A DNA stretch of 64,000 bases from Ruminococcus gauvreauii (GCF_025151995.1 NZ_CP102290.1:930001-994000); one strand, 5' to 3'. Shown: positions 25,768-35,025, counted from the first letter of the stretch. The notes: a model not told the origin generated them from the letters alone. Made by a program: numbers and translations.

Positions 25768-26919
25768 ATGCAGATATATGTCGTTTCACCAGGTGACACC
25801 GTAGATACCATAGCATCCGCCTTCCAGGTTCCGGTCGCATCCATTATTTTTGACAATCAGCTGGTATATCCTTACCAGCTCGCTGTCGGGCAGTCCCTGC
25901 TGCTGCAGGATGGAGCGCCGCCTCAGCGTCTGCGCTCCGTATCAGTAAACGGATATGCTTACCCCTTTATCAGCCCCTGGGTTCTTCAGGAGACGCTTCC
26001 ATACCTGACAGACCTGTCCATCTTCTCTTACGGCTTTACCTCTGATGGGAATTTAGTTCCCCCGCTGCTTTCAGAAGAGTGGATGCTGGATGCCGCGGAA
26101 GCTGCCCGCACCCGGCCGGTTTTGGTGCTGACTCCCCTTGGACCCGACGGTCGTTTTAATAACGAACTGATCTCCTCCCTCGTCAATAATTTCACCGTTC
26201 AGGAACAACTGCTAAATCAGCTGATCGAGACAATGGAGACCCTCGGCTACGGCGGACTTGATATTGACTTTGAGTATATAAAGGCAGAAGACCGCGATGC
26301 CTTTACGGAATTTGTCTCCCGTACCGTCGATACCCTCTCTCCCCTTGGCTACCCGGTCTCAGTAGCTCTCGCTCCAAAGACTTCCGCAGACCAGCAGGGT
26401 CTTTTATATCAGGGAAAAGATTATCCGGCGCTCGGAGCGATTGCCGATCATGTTCTTTTGATGACCTACGAATGGGGATATACCTACGGTCCTCCGATGG
26501 CGGTGGCCCCCCTTTCCATGGTACGCCGCGTTGTTGATTATGCCGTCACGGAAATCGCCCCCGGAAAAATCGATCTTGGGATTCCAAACTACGGATATGA
26601 CTGGCCTCTGCCGTTCGTGCGGGGTGAGACAGCAGCAACCACCATCGGCAATGTCGAAGCCGTACGGCTGGCAGTCCGCTACAATGCCGTCATCCAATTT
26701 GACGAGACTGCCCAGTCCCCCTACTTTTATTATGAAAATGAAGGCATCACACATGAAGTGTGGTTTGAGGATGCGCGCAGTATCCGGGCAAAGCTCGGGC
26801 TGATTCAGGAATACGGCTTAAGAGGAGCGGGATACTGGCAGATTATGCAGTGGTGGCGGGCAAACTGGCTGTTGATGGACGATATGTACACGATAAATAA
26901 AAGAAGCGGGGGCACCTGA
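25768..26919 (+). CDS. LysM and GH18 glycosidase, SleL/YaaH-like
   Basis: A 383-residue protein with an N-terminal LysM domain (IYVVSPGDTVDTIASAFQVP, residues 2-45) and a GH18 barrel. The catalytic motif GGLDIDFEYI has the general-acid Glu of DxxDxDxE. LLMTYEWGYTYGPPMAVAPL and LGIPNYGYDWPLP are typical of the spore YaaH/SleL group, which cleaves N-acetylglucosamine linkages in cortex during germination. There is one LysM rather than the two of Bacillus SleL. No signal peptide is seen, as in other spore-deposited members. It starts 11 bases after pdaA and is cotranscribed. Confidence 0.88.
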   Translation: MQIYVVSPGDTVDTIASAFQVPVASIIFDNQLVYPYQLAVGQSLLLQDGAPPQRLRSVSVNGYAYPFISPWVLQETLPYLTDLSIFSYGFTSDGNLVPPLLSEEWMLDAAEAARTRPVLVLTPLGPDGRFNNELISSLVNNFTVQEQLLNQLIETMETLGYGGLDIDFEYIKAEDRDAFTEFVSRTVDTLSPLGYPVSVALAPKTSADQQGLLYQGKDYPALGAIADHVLLMTYEWGYTYGPPMAVAPLSMVRRVVDYAVTEIAPGKIDLGIPNYGYDWPLPFVRGETAATTIGNVEAVRLAVRYNAVIQFDETAQSPYFYYENEGITHEVWFEDARSIRAKLGLIQEYGLRGAGYWQIMQWWRANWLLMDDMYTINKRSGGT

Positions 26920-26939
26920 TAATATCAAGTGTCCCCGCT
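26905..26939. terminator. Hairpin between convergent genes
   Basis: AGCGGGG and CCCCGCT flank CAC/GTG pairings in a long stem overlapping the end of the GH18 gene and lying 21 bases from the end of the purF-like gene. T-tracts are weak on both sides. Confidence 0.6.
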
Positions 26940-26960
26940 ATTCATAAATTCGCTGTCTGT

Positions 26961-28373
26961 TTATTCTTTTCCATTGAAGCAGTACGTACAAAGTTTACAC
27001 GGAGAAATTCCAATTGATTCCTCCAGGTCATCCAGCCTGTGGTAGCGCAATGACGTGAAATTCTGCTCTTTTCTGATCACCTCCAGCATCTGCTCATAGC
27101 GGCGGCTGGACGGATCTGCGTATTCGTCCAGAATCTCCTGAGAGACCTGATCGCCTTCCCTGTCCTTAATGATGCGTCTCGTGATCAGATCAAGTTCGGA
27201 TTTTGAGCGCGAGAAGTTCAGATATTTACAGCCGTACATAAGCGGCGGGCAGGCTGGACGGATATGTACTTCCTTTGCCCCGCTCTGGTACAGGAAGTCC
27301 GTTGTCTCCCGAAGCTGTGTCCCTCTCACGATGGAATCATCGATCAGAAGAAGTTTCTTGTTCTGAATCAACGCCTTTACGGGAATGAGTTTCATTCTGG
27401 CTATCAGATTCCTCTGATCCTGATTCTGCGGCATGAACGACCGCGGCCATGTCGGTGTATATTTAATGAAAGGACGTGCATATGGGATCTTGGATTCGTT
27501 GGCGTAGCCGATCGCATGCGCTATCCCCGAGTCTGGAACACCTGCAATAATATCCGGGTCCACGGTCCCGCTGTCTCTTTTCGCCAGCATACTGCCGCAA
27601 TTGTAGCGCATTTCTTCAACATTGACACCTTCGTAGGAGGAAGTCGGGTACCCGTAATATACCCACAGGAAGGAACAGATCCGCATCTCGTCTCCCGGTT
27701 CACTTAATGTCTTTATCTCATCCGGTGTGATAAAGACGATCTCTGCCGGACCCAGTTCCTTGCAGTCGCTGTACCCGAGATTGATGTATGCGAAACTTTC
27801 AAAGGAAACACAGTGAGCACCATCCTTTTTGCCGATGACCATCGGCGTCCTTCCGTAGCGGTCACGCGCCGCATACAGTCCTTCTTTCGTCATCAGCAGT
27901 ATCGTCATGGAACCGTCCACAATTTCCTGTACATAGCGAATGCCCTCTGTGATCGTTTCTTTTTTGCAGATCAGTGCTGCCACCAGTTCTGTCGCATTGA
28001 CCTGTCCGCCGCTCATCTCCTGAAAATGTGTATTCCCATTCTCATATACATATTTCAGCAACTCATCCATGTTGTTGATTTTTCCAACTGTTGCGATGGC
28101 GAAGCTTCCGAGGTGCGACTGCACCAGCAGCGGCTGCGGCTCGTAATCGGAGATACATCCGATTCCCAGATTACCTTCCATCTCATCTACATCACGCTCA
28201 AACTTCGTCCGGAAAGGTGAATTTTCAATGTTATGAATCGCGCGCTGGAATCCACGCTCCCCGCATGTTGCCATTCCACCTCTTCTGGTTCCCAGATGTG
28301 AGTGATAGTCCACACCGTAAAACAGTTCCAATGTACAGCCTGTTTTCGAAGCGACTCCAAAAAATCCTCCCAT
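26961..28373 (-). CDS. Amidophosphoribosyltransferase (PurF)-like protein lacking the glutaminase cysteine
   Basis: A 470-residue homologue of PurF, which makes phosphoribosylamine from PRPP and glutamine. The N-terminal Ntn-glutaminase domain is recognisable (GTRRGGMA, SGGQVNATELVA, YAARDRYGRTPMVIG). However, the protein begins MGGFFGVAS where active enzymes have a processed Cys (CGIFG-type), so the nucleophile is absent. The C-terminal phosphoribosyltransferase domain keeps the PRPP loop LLLIDDSIVRGTQLRETT and a C-terminal cysteine cluster CKLCTYC as in Fe-S PurFs. It may use ammonia, need a partner, or be regulatory. I recall similar proteins in Lachnospiraceae beside a normal PurF. AAGGAG precedes the ATG. 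Confidence 0.88.
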   Translation of the reverse strand: MGGFFGVASKTGCTLELFYGVDYHSHLGTRRGGMATCGERGFQRAIHNIENSPFRTKFERDVDEMEGNLGIGCISDYEPQPLLVQSHLGSFAIATVGKINNMDELLKYVYENGNTHFQEMSGGQVNATELVAALICKKETITEGIRYVQEIVDGSMTILLMTKEGLYAARDRYGRTPMVIGKKDGAHCVSFESFAYINLGYSDCKELGPAEIVFITPDEIKTLSEPGDEMRICSFLWVYYGYPTSSYEGVNVEEMRYNCGSMLAKRDSGTVDPDIIAGVPDSGIAHAIGYANESKIPYARPFIKYTPTWPRSFMPQNQDQRNLIARMKLIPVKALIQNKKLLLIDDSIVRGTQLRETTDFLYQSGAKEVHIRPACPPLMYGCKYLNFSRSKSELDLITRRIIKDREGDQVSQEILDEYADPSSRRYEQMLEVIRKEQNFTSLRYHRLDDLEESIGISPCKLCTYCFNGKE

Positions 28374-28471
28374 AAATGATTTCTCCTTTTTCTGCTATAT
28401 GTTTGTTATGTATTGTTTTCTATTACTACTTTACCATAACTGTATCTGTCCGGTAAAGGGATGAACACATT

Positions 28472-28524
28472 TTAACCACACTTTTTCTACACATTCTCCT
28501 TATTTTCATAACAAATTAACCACA
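28472..28524 (+). repeat. Direct repeats upstream of the HtrA gene
   Basis: TTAACCACA followed by a T-rich stretch and CTA occurs at 28472 and again at 28516, 44 bases apart. They lie just upstream of candidate -10 boxes TATACT (28534-28539) and TATAAA (28543-28548) that lack a good -35. They look like binding sites for an activator such as a response regulator. Confidence 0.5.
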
Positions 28525-28586
28525 TTTTTTTTCTATACTGTGTATAAAGTCAAAAAGAGAAAACAAGCAAAGGAGATGTGGGGATT

Positions 28587-29840
28587 ATGACCAATAAAAA
28601 CAATATAAAAAGAATTTCAAGAAAACTGGGAGGCATTGTACTGAGCGCCGTACTCTTCGGCGGAACTGCCGCATTTGCATTTCAGGGTGTCAATGCCCTG
28701 ACAGCCGCCGGTTCGCCATCCGAAACGGCTTCCTCGGAAAACACAGATGATACCAAAGTCGCCCGCCTGAATACAGCCGGTTCGGACTCTACACCGGCAG
28801 GAAGCATGGATGTTTCTGAGATCGCCTCCAATGTAATGCCGTCCGTCGTGGCGATCACCAATAAATCCGTTCAGGAAGTACAGGATTACTTCGGAATGTT
28901 CGGCACCGGAGGCGGCATTCAGACACAGGAAGTAGAAAGCCGCGGTTCCGGTATTATCATCGGACAAAATGACAGCGAACTGCTGATCGCTACCAATAAC
29001 CACGTGGTTGACAGTGCCGACACCTTATCCGTATGTTTCGTCGACAACAGTGTCTACTCTGCTTCCGTAAAGGGCACAGACGCCGATAACGATCTGGCTG
29101 TGATTGCAGTTCCTCTGGATCAGATTTCCGGGGATACCATGTCCCAGATCAAAGTGGCCGCCATCGGCGATTCAGATTCCCTGTCCGTCGGCGAACAGGT
29201 AGTCGCTATCGGCAACGCGCTCGGCTACGGGCAGTCCGTAACAACCGGTATCGTCAGCGCACTGGACCGCAAGATCGACGATAATGAGAACTCTCCAGCA
29301 CTGATCCAGACCGACGCGGCGATCAATCCGGGCAACAGCGGCGGCGCCCTTGTCAATATGAATGGTGAACTTATCGGCATCAACTCTGCCAAATTTGCCT
29401 CGACGGAAGTGGAAGGCATGGGTTATGCGATCCCGACTGCAACGGCATCGCCAATTATCCAGGAACTGATGAATCAGCAGACTCGTGAAAAAGTCTCTGC
29501 AGAGAACAACTCCTATCTGGGAATTTCCGGACAGGACGTGGACAGCGAGACGTCTGCCGCATATAATATTCCCACCGGCGTCTATGTATCCTCCGTCACC
29601 GCCGAGAGTCCTGCGGGACTGGCGGGTATTCGCCAGGGAATGGTCATCACCGGTTTTGACGGCAAGAGTATTTCCGGGATTGAAGAACTGAAACACACCC
29701 TGCAGTATTATGCCGCAGGAGAGACAGTAGACCTTACAGTGCAGGTCAATGACAGCGGTACGTATGAGGAACAGACTATTTCCGTAACCCTGGGGTCTTC
29801 CGCTCAGGATTCAAATTCTGTAGATACCGTTCAGAGATAG
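28587..29840 (+). CDS. HtrA/DegP-family serine protease with PDZ domain
   Basis: A 417-residue membrane-anchored quality-control protease. One N-terminal helix (GGIVLSAVLFGGTAAFAF) is followed by a linker and the trypsin-like domain. The catalytic triad is His in ATNNHVVDS, Asp in DADNDLAVI and Ser in NPGNSGGAL. A C-terminal PDZ domain begins near SYLGISGQDVD. It would act outside the membrane on misfolded proteins. The ATG at 28587 has AAGGAG 11 bases upstream; a GTG nine bases earlier is too close to the ribosome binding site. Two direct repeats upstream suggest activator control. Confidence 0.92.
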   Translation: MTNKNNIKRISRKLGGIVLSAVLFGGTAAFAFQGVNALTAAGSPSETASSENTDDTKVARLNTAGSDSTPAGSMDVSEIASNVMPSVVAITNKSVQEVQDYFGMFGTGGGIQTQEVESRGSGIIIGQNDSELLIATNNHVVDSADTLSVCFVDNSVYSASVKGTDADNDLAVIAVPLDQISGDTMSQIKVAAIGDSDSLSVGEQVVAIGNALGYGQSVTTGIVSALDRKIDDNENSPALIQTDAAINPGNSGGALVNMNGELIGINSAKFASTEVEGMGYAIPTATASPIIQELMNQQTREKVSAENNSYLGISGQDVDSETSAAYNIPTGVYVSSVTAESPAGLAGIRQGMVITGFDGKSISGIEELKHTLQYYAAGETVDLTVQVNDSGTYEEQTISVTLGSSAQDSNSVDTVQR

Positions 29841-29867
29841 GAACACGACGGCATGAAAGAAAAACAC

Positions 29868-29919
29868 CCCCGCCGGAGTCAGTGCCTGACAGCATTGAAA
29901 TCTCCGGCGGGGATTTTTT
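29868..29919 (+). terminator. Intrinsic terminator of the HtrA gene
   Basis: CCCCGCCGGAG (29868-29878) pairs perfectly with CTCCGGCGGGG (29902-29912) and is followed by ATTTTTTG. It is a strong 11-bp GC-rich stem. Confidence 0.88.
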
Positions 29920-29965
29920 GTACTTATTTATGCGGGAGAATCCGGGATCTCACTCACACAGTCTC

Positions 29966-30844
29966 TCAGTTTATGGCTTTAACTGCACGCAGCTCAATAT
30001 AGCCCCTCGTGCCGATCGGTTCGAGCTGTATGCGGGGATTGGAATCATCCCAGGCGTATCCCGTCACAGAGGGCTCGTACGTCTCCATTGCATGCTGCAC
30101 CTGCTCAATCGCCTCACAGTAATACTCCTCCTCAAAGGGCTCGCCCTGAAACATCAGATATTTTGCTGCCGGCAGCTCTATCACTTCAAACCCCTCGGGA
30201 ACTTCGCCCGCACATCCCGGAGCCAGTTCTACACCCTGTACATACTCCGAAGTTCCGGGCCTGCGGTAATCATCGGGCAGCCACAGGCATACCGGTTCAC
30301 CACTGATCGACCGGATGCTGCTCAGGATCCCCCAGACATCACATCCAACCTCATCGCAGTATGCAAAGTAGTCCTTCGCATTGACACCACGTTTTATGAT
30401 GACTTCTCTTACCGGCTTGTCTACAAGCTGAATAAATACATGTTTTACGCTTTCCATTGTCTTCCTCCTTTTGACGGTCTGATATTTTACGCCATAGGGG
30501 ATGAACAGGCAGATCGGAACCGGATGTTCTGCGTACGCCCGGGGATTGCATCCAAATTCCCGAAAAAAAGCCCGCTGATATCCGTCAACACTGCCGAATC
30601 CAAGCTCAAATGCTATGTCTGCAACTTTCACTTTTTCATCGCGCAGCTTAAGTGCCGATTTTGACAGCCTGTGTCTCCGGATATAATCGGAAGGCGTCAG
30701 ATTCGTCCACCGGATAAACAGACGGTAGGAATGCCACGGAGAATAACACGCCGCTTTTGCCAGGTCTGCCATTTTAATATCCTCATACAGATGGGCATCA
30801 ATAAAATCCTGCATCCTCTGTACTGCTTCTATCTGTTCCTGCAT
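29966..30844 (-). CDS. AraC-family regulator with GyrI-like effector domain
   Basis: A 292-residue regulator. The AraC DNA-binding domain is at the N-terminus (residues ~5-105: MADLAKAACYSPWHSYRLF and VADIAFELGFGSVDGYQRAF). The C-terminal ~150 residues form a GyrI/AraC_E_bind domain (EVIELPAAKYLMFQGEPFEE). Proteins of this layout, such as Rob and SoxS relatives, sense small hydrophobic compounds. I prefer the ATG at 30844, preceded by GGTGGTGAG; the frame runs 14 codons further upstream. It lies 54 bases from the GGDEF-EAL stop and may share its transcript. Targets are unknown. Confidence 0.85.
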   Translation of the reverse strand: MQEQIEAVQRMQDFIDAHLYEDIKMADLAKAACYSPWHSYRLFIRWTNLTPSDYIRRHRLSKSALKLRDEKVKVADIAFELGFGSVDGYQRAFFREFGCNPRAYAEHPVPICLFIPYGVKYQTVKRRKTMESVKHVFIQLVDKPVREVIIKRGVNAKDYFAYCDEVGCDVWGILSSIRSISGEPVCLWLPDDYRRPGTSEYVQGVELAPGCAGEVPEGFEVIELPAAKYLMFQGEPFEEEYYCEAIEQVQHAMETYEPSVTGYAWDDSNPRIQLEPIGTRGYIELRAVKAIN

Positions 30845-30898
30845 CTCTCTCACCACCCTATATCGGCATTGTATCGTCTCCGCCAAAAAAATTCTCGA

Positions 30899-33157
30899 CT
30901 AAATTTGCTGTTGTCTCCCGAAAACCAGTTCCTCAAATTGATCGACCGGCATTGGCCTGGCAAAATAATACCCCTGTCCGATATCACAGGATATTGATCT
31001 CAGAAACTCCATCTGGCTGCGGGTCTCAATGCCCTCGGCAACTGTTACAATGGACAGATCCTTTGCGAGCTGAATCATGTTGCGTATGATGGCTTCCCCG
31101 CGCGTGGAATCCGACTGTTCAGATAAAAACTCTTTATCCAGTTTCACTTCATCGATATCGAGCTCTTTCAGTGTATTGAGCGAGGAATATCCGCTTCCAA
31201 AGTCATCCATGGAGACAGTGAAACCAATCTTATGAAGCTGACGGATCACATGTTTAATCTGTTCCAGGTTGTTCATGGAAACGCTCTCCGTCACCTCCAG
31301 TATAATCTGAGAAGGTTCCAGATGATAGCGGTCTACAATCTTATGAAACCGCTCCAGATACTCCTCATCATAGAAAAACAGCCGCGACTGGTTCACCGAT
31401 ACCGGCACCGTCCCATACCCAGCCTCCTTCCATCGGGAAAGACAGCGGCAGACCTCCTCCAGCATATACATATCCAGGTTGGTGATAAACCCATTCTGCT
31501 CGAATACAGAAATAAATTCATCCGGATAATAAACCGTGCCGTCCTTTGCATGCCAGCGCACCAGGGACTCTGCACTGATGACCTCCATCGTTTTCAGGTC
31601 ATACTTAGGCTGCAGCACCATCACAAACTCTCTGCTGTCAAGCGCATCATGCATCCTGCTCTCGATTTCACTCTTTTTACTGGCCTGCTGATGCAGTTTC
31701 TCATCGTAAAAAGCAATTGGCTTCTCATCGTTTCCCTTCACGCTGTTCAGTGCCAGCATCGCGCGGTTCATTATGGTATCCAGATCCGCATGTAGTGAAA
31801 AATTGTAACCGTCAATAATTTTAACACCCCAGTTGGTGATGATATGATAACTCTGGTTTTGACTGAGTTTAAAACTATTGATCCGTTTCCGTATCTGCTC
31901 CAAACGCCCGGTCAGGGCTTCTTTCCCCGGATATTTCAAAAGCATCCCGAAACGGTCCGCGCTGTCGCGATAATACAGCTCATCTTTTCCCGCCGCATTT
32001 GCAAGAACTGCGGCAATATGCTTCAGCAGTTCATCCCCTTTTCCGTATCCGTAAAACTCGTTGATGAATTTAAATCCGCTGATATTCATAAGAACCATCG
32101 CATACTCCTGCGTGCCTCCCAGCAGTCCGGGCACCCCGGTGATGAACTGATTGCGGTTCCCCGCTCCCGTCAGCAAGTCCGTATAGGCGAGCTTGCGCAT
32201 ACTCTCCTGGCTTTTTCGAATCAGCCGGTTGATATAGATGAACAGGATACTGAACATCACGATGATGCAGACCATCACCCCGAGAAAGACCGTGATCAGC
32301 GTATCAAAGTTGTGGTTCAGAAAATCCTGAGGTACCAGGCAGAACAGCTGCCAGTCATTGATTCCCACCGGCATGATGGTGACCCAGTAATGTTCGCCGC
32401 GATACTCAAATACGGTAAAAGAGGTCTCTCCATCCATGAGATTATTTAATACTTCCTGTTTGGTTGTCTCCTGAATATCCCCCATATCAAATATATTGTC
32501 AAGCTGTTCCTGAATCACCACATGGCTGGACCGGATGATAAAGTCTCCGTTTCGGTCAATAATGTGTGCAAACGCCTTCCCGCCGAAAATCTCCTGTTCG
32601 ATGATGTTGGAAAATGAAGAAGTCAGCATGGAGGCGGTGAGAACTCCGACGATCTGCTCGTCATGGTAGACCGGAACCCCATAGCAGATAATATCATTCC
32701 CCGTATATTCATCGATCATCTTCTCTGAGACAGCACACTCCCCGCTGAGTGCCCGGTCCAGGAAAGTTTCACGGCTGACGTCCTGCCCATACCGTCTGCT
32801 GCCACGCGAATAGATAAAGTATCCTGTTTTTTCCGGCGTGACAAAACCTATGGAGAAGAAACCGCTTCGGCTGCTCTCCACTTCCAGATAGGACAGTGCC
32901 TTCTCGAGATCAAAAGAATCCGTCTGCCCGATAAACGCAGAGAGTGCTTCCAACGTCTGAAAGTTCCCGTCCAGCTGTGCAGTAATGATATTCTTATACT
33001 GTGTCACAATCTCATCCAGATACTGCTTGGCTTCCTGGCGCTGTGCCTTCTGGATACTGGTATAGGTTATCACACTGATTCCAATGAGAATGGCACTGAT
33101 AACCACCACCAGGATTCCGGAAACCAGAACCTGCTTTTTTATGTTCGTTTTGTCCAA
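30899..33157 (-). CDS. Cache-GGDEF-EAL membrane protein, probable c-di-GMP phosphodiesterase
   Basis: A 752-residue signalling protein. Two membrane helices (~10-33 and ~285-310) bracket an external dCache-like sensor. The GGDEF domain is degenerate: the signature position reads SADRF, so cyclase activity is unlikely. The EAL domain keeps the catalytic set: ESLVRW (E of ExL), Asn in VSVNQS, Glu in EVTESV, MDDFGSGYSS, Lys in VKLDKEF, AEGIET and QGYYFARPMP. It should therefore hydrolyse c-di-GMP in response to an external ligand, perhaps with GTP sensed by the GGDEF remnant. The ligand is unknown. Confidence 0.9.
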   Translation of the reverse strand: MDKTNIKKQVLVSGILVVVISAILIGISVITYTSIQKAQRQEAKQYLDEIVTQYKNIITAQLDGNFQTLEALSAFIGQTDSFDLEKALSYLEVESSRSGFFSIGFVTPEKTGYFIYSRGSRRYGQDVSRETFLDRALSGECAVSEKMIDEYTGNDIICYGVPVYHDEQIVGVLTASMLTSSFSNIIEQEIFGGKAFAHIIDRNGDFIIRSSHVVIQEQLDNIFDMGDIQETTKQEVLNNLMDGETSFTVFEYRGEHYWVTIMPVGINDWQLFCLVPQDFLNHNFDTLITVFLGVMVCIIVMFSILFIYINRLIRKSQESMRKLAYTDLLTGAGNRNQFITGVPGLLGGTQEYAMVLMNISGFKFINEFYGYGKGDELLKHIAAVLANAAGKDELYYRDSADRFGMLLKYPGKEALTGRLEQIRKRINSFKLSQNQSYHIITNWGVKIIDGYNFSLHADLDTIMNRAMLALNSVKGNDEKPIAFYDEKLHQQASKKSEIESRMHDALDSREFVMVLQPKYDLKTMEVISAESLVRWHAKDGTVYYPDEFISVFEQNGFITNLDMYMLEEVCRCLSRWKEAGYGTVPVSVNQSRLFFYDEEYLERFHKIVDRYHLEPSQIILEVTESVSMNNLEQIKHVIRQLHKIGFTVSMDDFGSGYSSLNTLKELDIDEVKLDKEFLSEQSDSTRGEAIIRNMIQLAKDLSIVTVAEGIETRSQMEFLRSISCDIGQGYYFARPMPVDQFEELVFGRQQQI

Positions 33158-33265
33158 TTCTCTGCCCTCATCCGCATTGCAATATAGTTACATTCTTATC
33201 ATACACGAAGGTCTCTGAATGTTCAATACCCATGCCGGCGGGGTCATCGCTCCAATCCGATACGC

Positions 33266-34045
33266 CTATTTAATCTTAAATGTCGCCGGTTCTTTCCGCA
33301 CTGACAGCAGATTATGTTCAAGTCTCTCTTTCAGCGCTTCAAACTGCGGTCCGTATACCTTCCGGGAATGCTCCGGGCAATTTTTCACGCAGGCCAGACA
33401 GTCGATACACTTTCCGGCATCCGTCTCCCTCGGATTTTCCCGTGACACGGCACCGACCGGACAAACCTGTACACATTTCCCGCATTCTGTACACGTCTCA
33501 TCGCCCGCAGGACAAAACGGCATCACCATGGTATCCCGGTATGGATGGTTCCCGGGAACTTTTAGCTCTCCCTTTTTCCAGTCTCCCCGCTTCATGATTT
33601 CCAGAATCCCGGCGGCAAATTCATCCACCGCCCGCAGATCAGAATCGTCCGGGCGGCCGGCGGCAATACGGTCCGAGAATGTATGAGGCGCCAGCCAGGC
33701 GCCTGCGGCAATACCGATGAACCCGTTGGCTTCACAGATTTCTTTTTCCTCCAGGAGCGCATCGTCAAATTCGCGGTTGCCATAGCTTACATTGAACACT
33801 GCCGGAGTATCGCAACCTTTGATTTTCTCAAAAATCCCGCCCTCTATCTGCGGAAGCCGTCCGGCATAGACCGGTGCTCCGAAGATCACCACATCATCGG
33901 GGCCAAAGGTATATTCCCTGCTACGGTTTTCGGGCACTGTCAGATCAATGGTGCAGACCTTTGCTGACAGCCGCCTGGCAATCTCTGTCACATACGCCTG
34001 TGTTCCTTTTGTCGGACTGAAATACACTGCGGTTACTTTTTTCAT
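33266..34045 (-). CDS. Flavodoxin and 2[4Fe-4S] ferredoxin fusion protein (EFR1 type)
   Basis: A 259-residue electron-transfer protein. The N-terminal flavodoxin-like domain has the FMN phosphate loop YFSPTKGTQAY and the segment VVIFGAPVYAGRLPQ. The C-terminal domain carries two ferredoxin motifs, CTECGKCVQVCPVGA and CIDCLACVKNCPEHS. Such EFR1-family proteins are common in anaerobic Firmicutes. The ATG at 34045 gives the expected N-terminus MKKVTAVYFSPTKG; the frame is open 13 codons further. The electron partner is unknown. Confidence 0.9.
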   Translation of the reverse strand: MKKVTAVYFSPTKGTQAYVTEIARRLSAKVCTIDLTVPENRSREYTFGPDDVVIFGAPVYAGRLPQIEGGIFEKIKGCDTPAVFNVSYGNREFDDALLEEKEICEANGFIGIAAGAWLAPHTFSDRIAAGRPDDSDLRAVDEFAAGILEIMKRGDWKKGELKVPGNHPYRDTMVMPFCPAGDETCTECGKCVQVCPVGAVSRENPRETDAGKCIDCLACVKNCPEHSRKVYGPQFEALKERLEHNLLSVRKEPATFKIK

Positions 34046-34099
34046 TCTTACCAACCCCTTTTCACATTTGTAATCTAATTCCACTAATTCCCATGATGA

Positions 34100-34927
34100 T
34101 TAACGCATTTTCTGGCACTCGGGACAGAAATAAACAGTCCCTCCCAGATAAGTTGCCTTCTGTATGGCAGTTCCACAGTACGGACACGGTTTTCCTGCTG
34201 TTTTCTTACTTAATCTGGTACAATAACCGCCGCTTTCGCCGTAAAGATCCTTTTCCGTATCCCTGCCTCCGGCTTCAATCATCTTCTGGAGTATCCCCGT
34301 GACAGCCCCATATACCCTCTTCCAATCGGAATTTTGAAGCCTTCCGATTTTCTGTTTTGGATGCAGCCCCGATTCCAGCAGGATATCCTGAAGTACTCCA
34401 TTTCCCAATCCCGGAATCCTCTGATTCGTTGCAAGAAAAGTCTTCATCGAAATGTTTTCGCCTGCCTCGTCGCGGAGTGAACGAAAATATGCAGGGTCAA
34501 ACGCATCGGTACACGGCATCGGTTTTTCTTTTGCCACCTGATAGTAAAAGTTGTCATACGTTTCCGGCTGAAACAGTGACATAACCCCATACATCTGCAC
34601 TGTGCAAAGCAGAGAACTGTCATCCGCAAAGGTGATCCGCATCTGATACTTTGCGGGCAGTTTTTCTCCCGCCGGATAGAATCTGAGGTTCGTGCCGTCC
34701 CCGGCCACGAACCGGTATTCATCCAGCGTCATTTCCACCATACTGCCGATTCCACAGGTTTCCCCCACCGTCTTTCCTTCCATAATATGTTGGTACTCCT
34801 GCGGCGTCTTCGTGTACCATGCGAAACCGTGTTTTGTGTGCTCCGTCTCGACTTCAGTGATCCGCTTGCCCATAACCGTATCATTCAGTTGTCTTGCAAT
34901 TGTTAAACTCTCCGGTATTTCCAGCAT
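34100..34927 (-). CDS. Fpg/Nei-family protein with altered catalytic residues
   Basis: A 275-residue homologue of formamidopyrimidine/endonuclease VIII DNA glycosylases. The helix-two-turn-helix region (LATNQRIPGLGNGVLQDILL) and a C4 zinc finger (CPYCGTAIQKATYLGG, then FCPECQ) are intact. However, the protein begins MLEIPE, so the N-terminal Pro nucleophile of PELPE is missing. The beta-hairpin Lys is not seen in GSMVEMTLDEY. The zinc-finger Arg position reads Gly (LGGTVYFC instead of a QRATFYC-like sequence). DNA binding may be kept, but glycosylase/lyase activity is doubtful. GGAG precedes the ATG. Confidence 0.82.
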   Translation of the reverse strand: MLEIPESLTIARQLNDTVMGKRITEVETEHTKHGFAWYTKTPQEYQHIMEGKTVGETCGIGSMVEMTLDEYRFVAGDGTNLRFYPAGEKLPAKYQMRITFADDSSLLCTVQMYGVMSLFQPETYDNFYYQVAKEKPMPCTDAFDPAYFRSLRDEAGENISMKTFLATNQRIPGLGNGVLQDILLESGLHPKQKIGRLQNSDWKRVYGAVTGILQKMIEAGGRDTEKDLYGESGGYCTRLSKKTAGKPCPYCGTAIQKATYLGGTVYFCPECQKMR

Positions 34928-35025
34928 TTTATGGTCTCCTCTCCCGATATTTTGTGTCTCATCTCATCATAACATTTATAAGCTGACACCATATGTCATG
35001 TTTGTCGTGATGGATGGTCCGGGAT

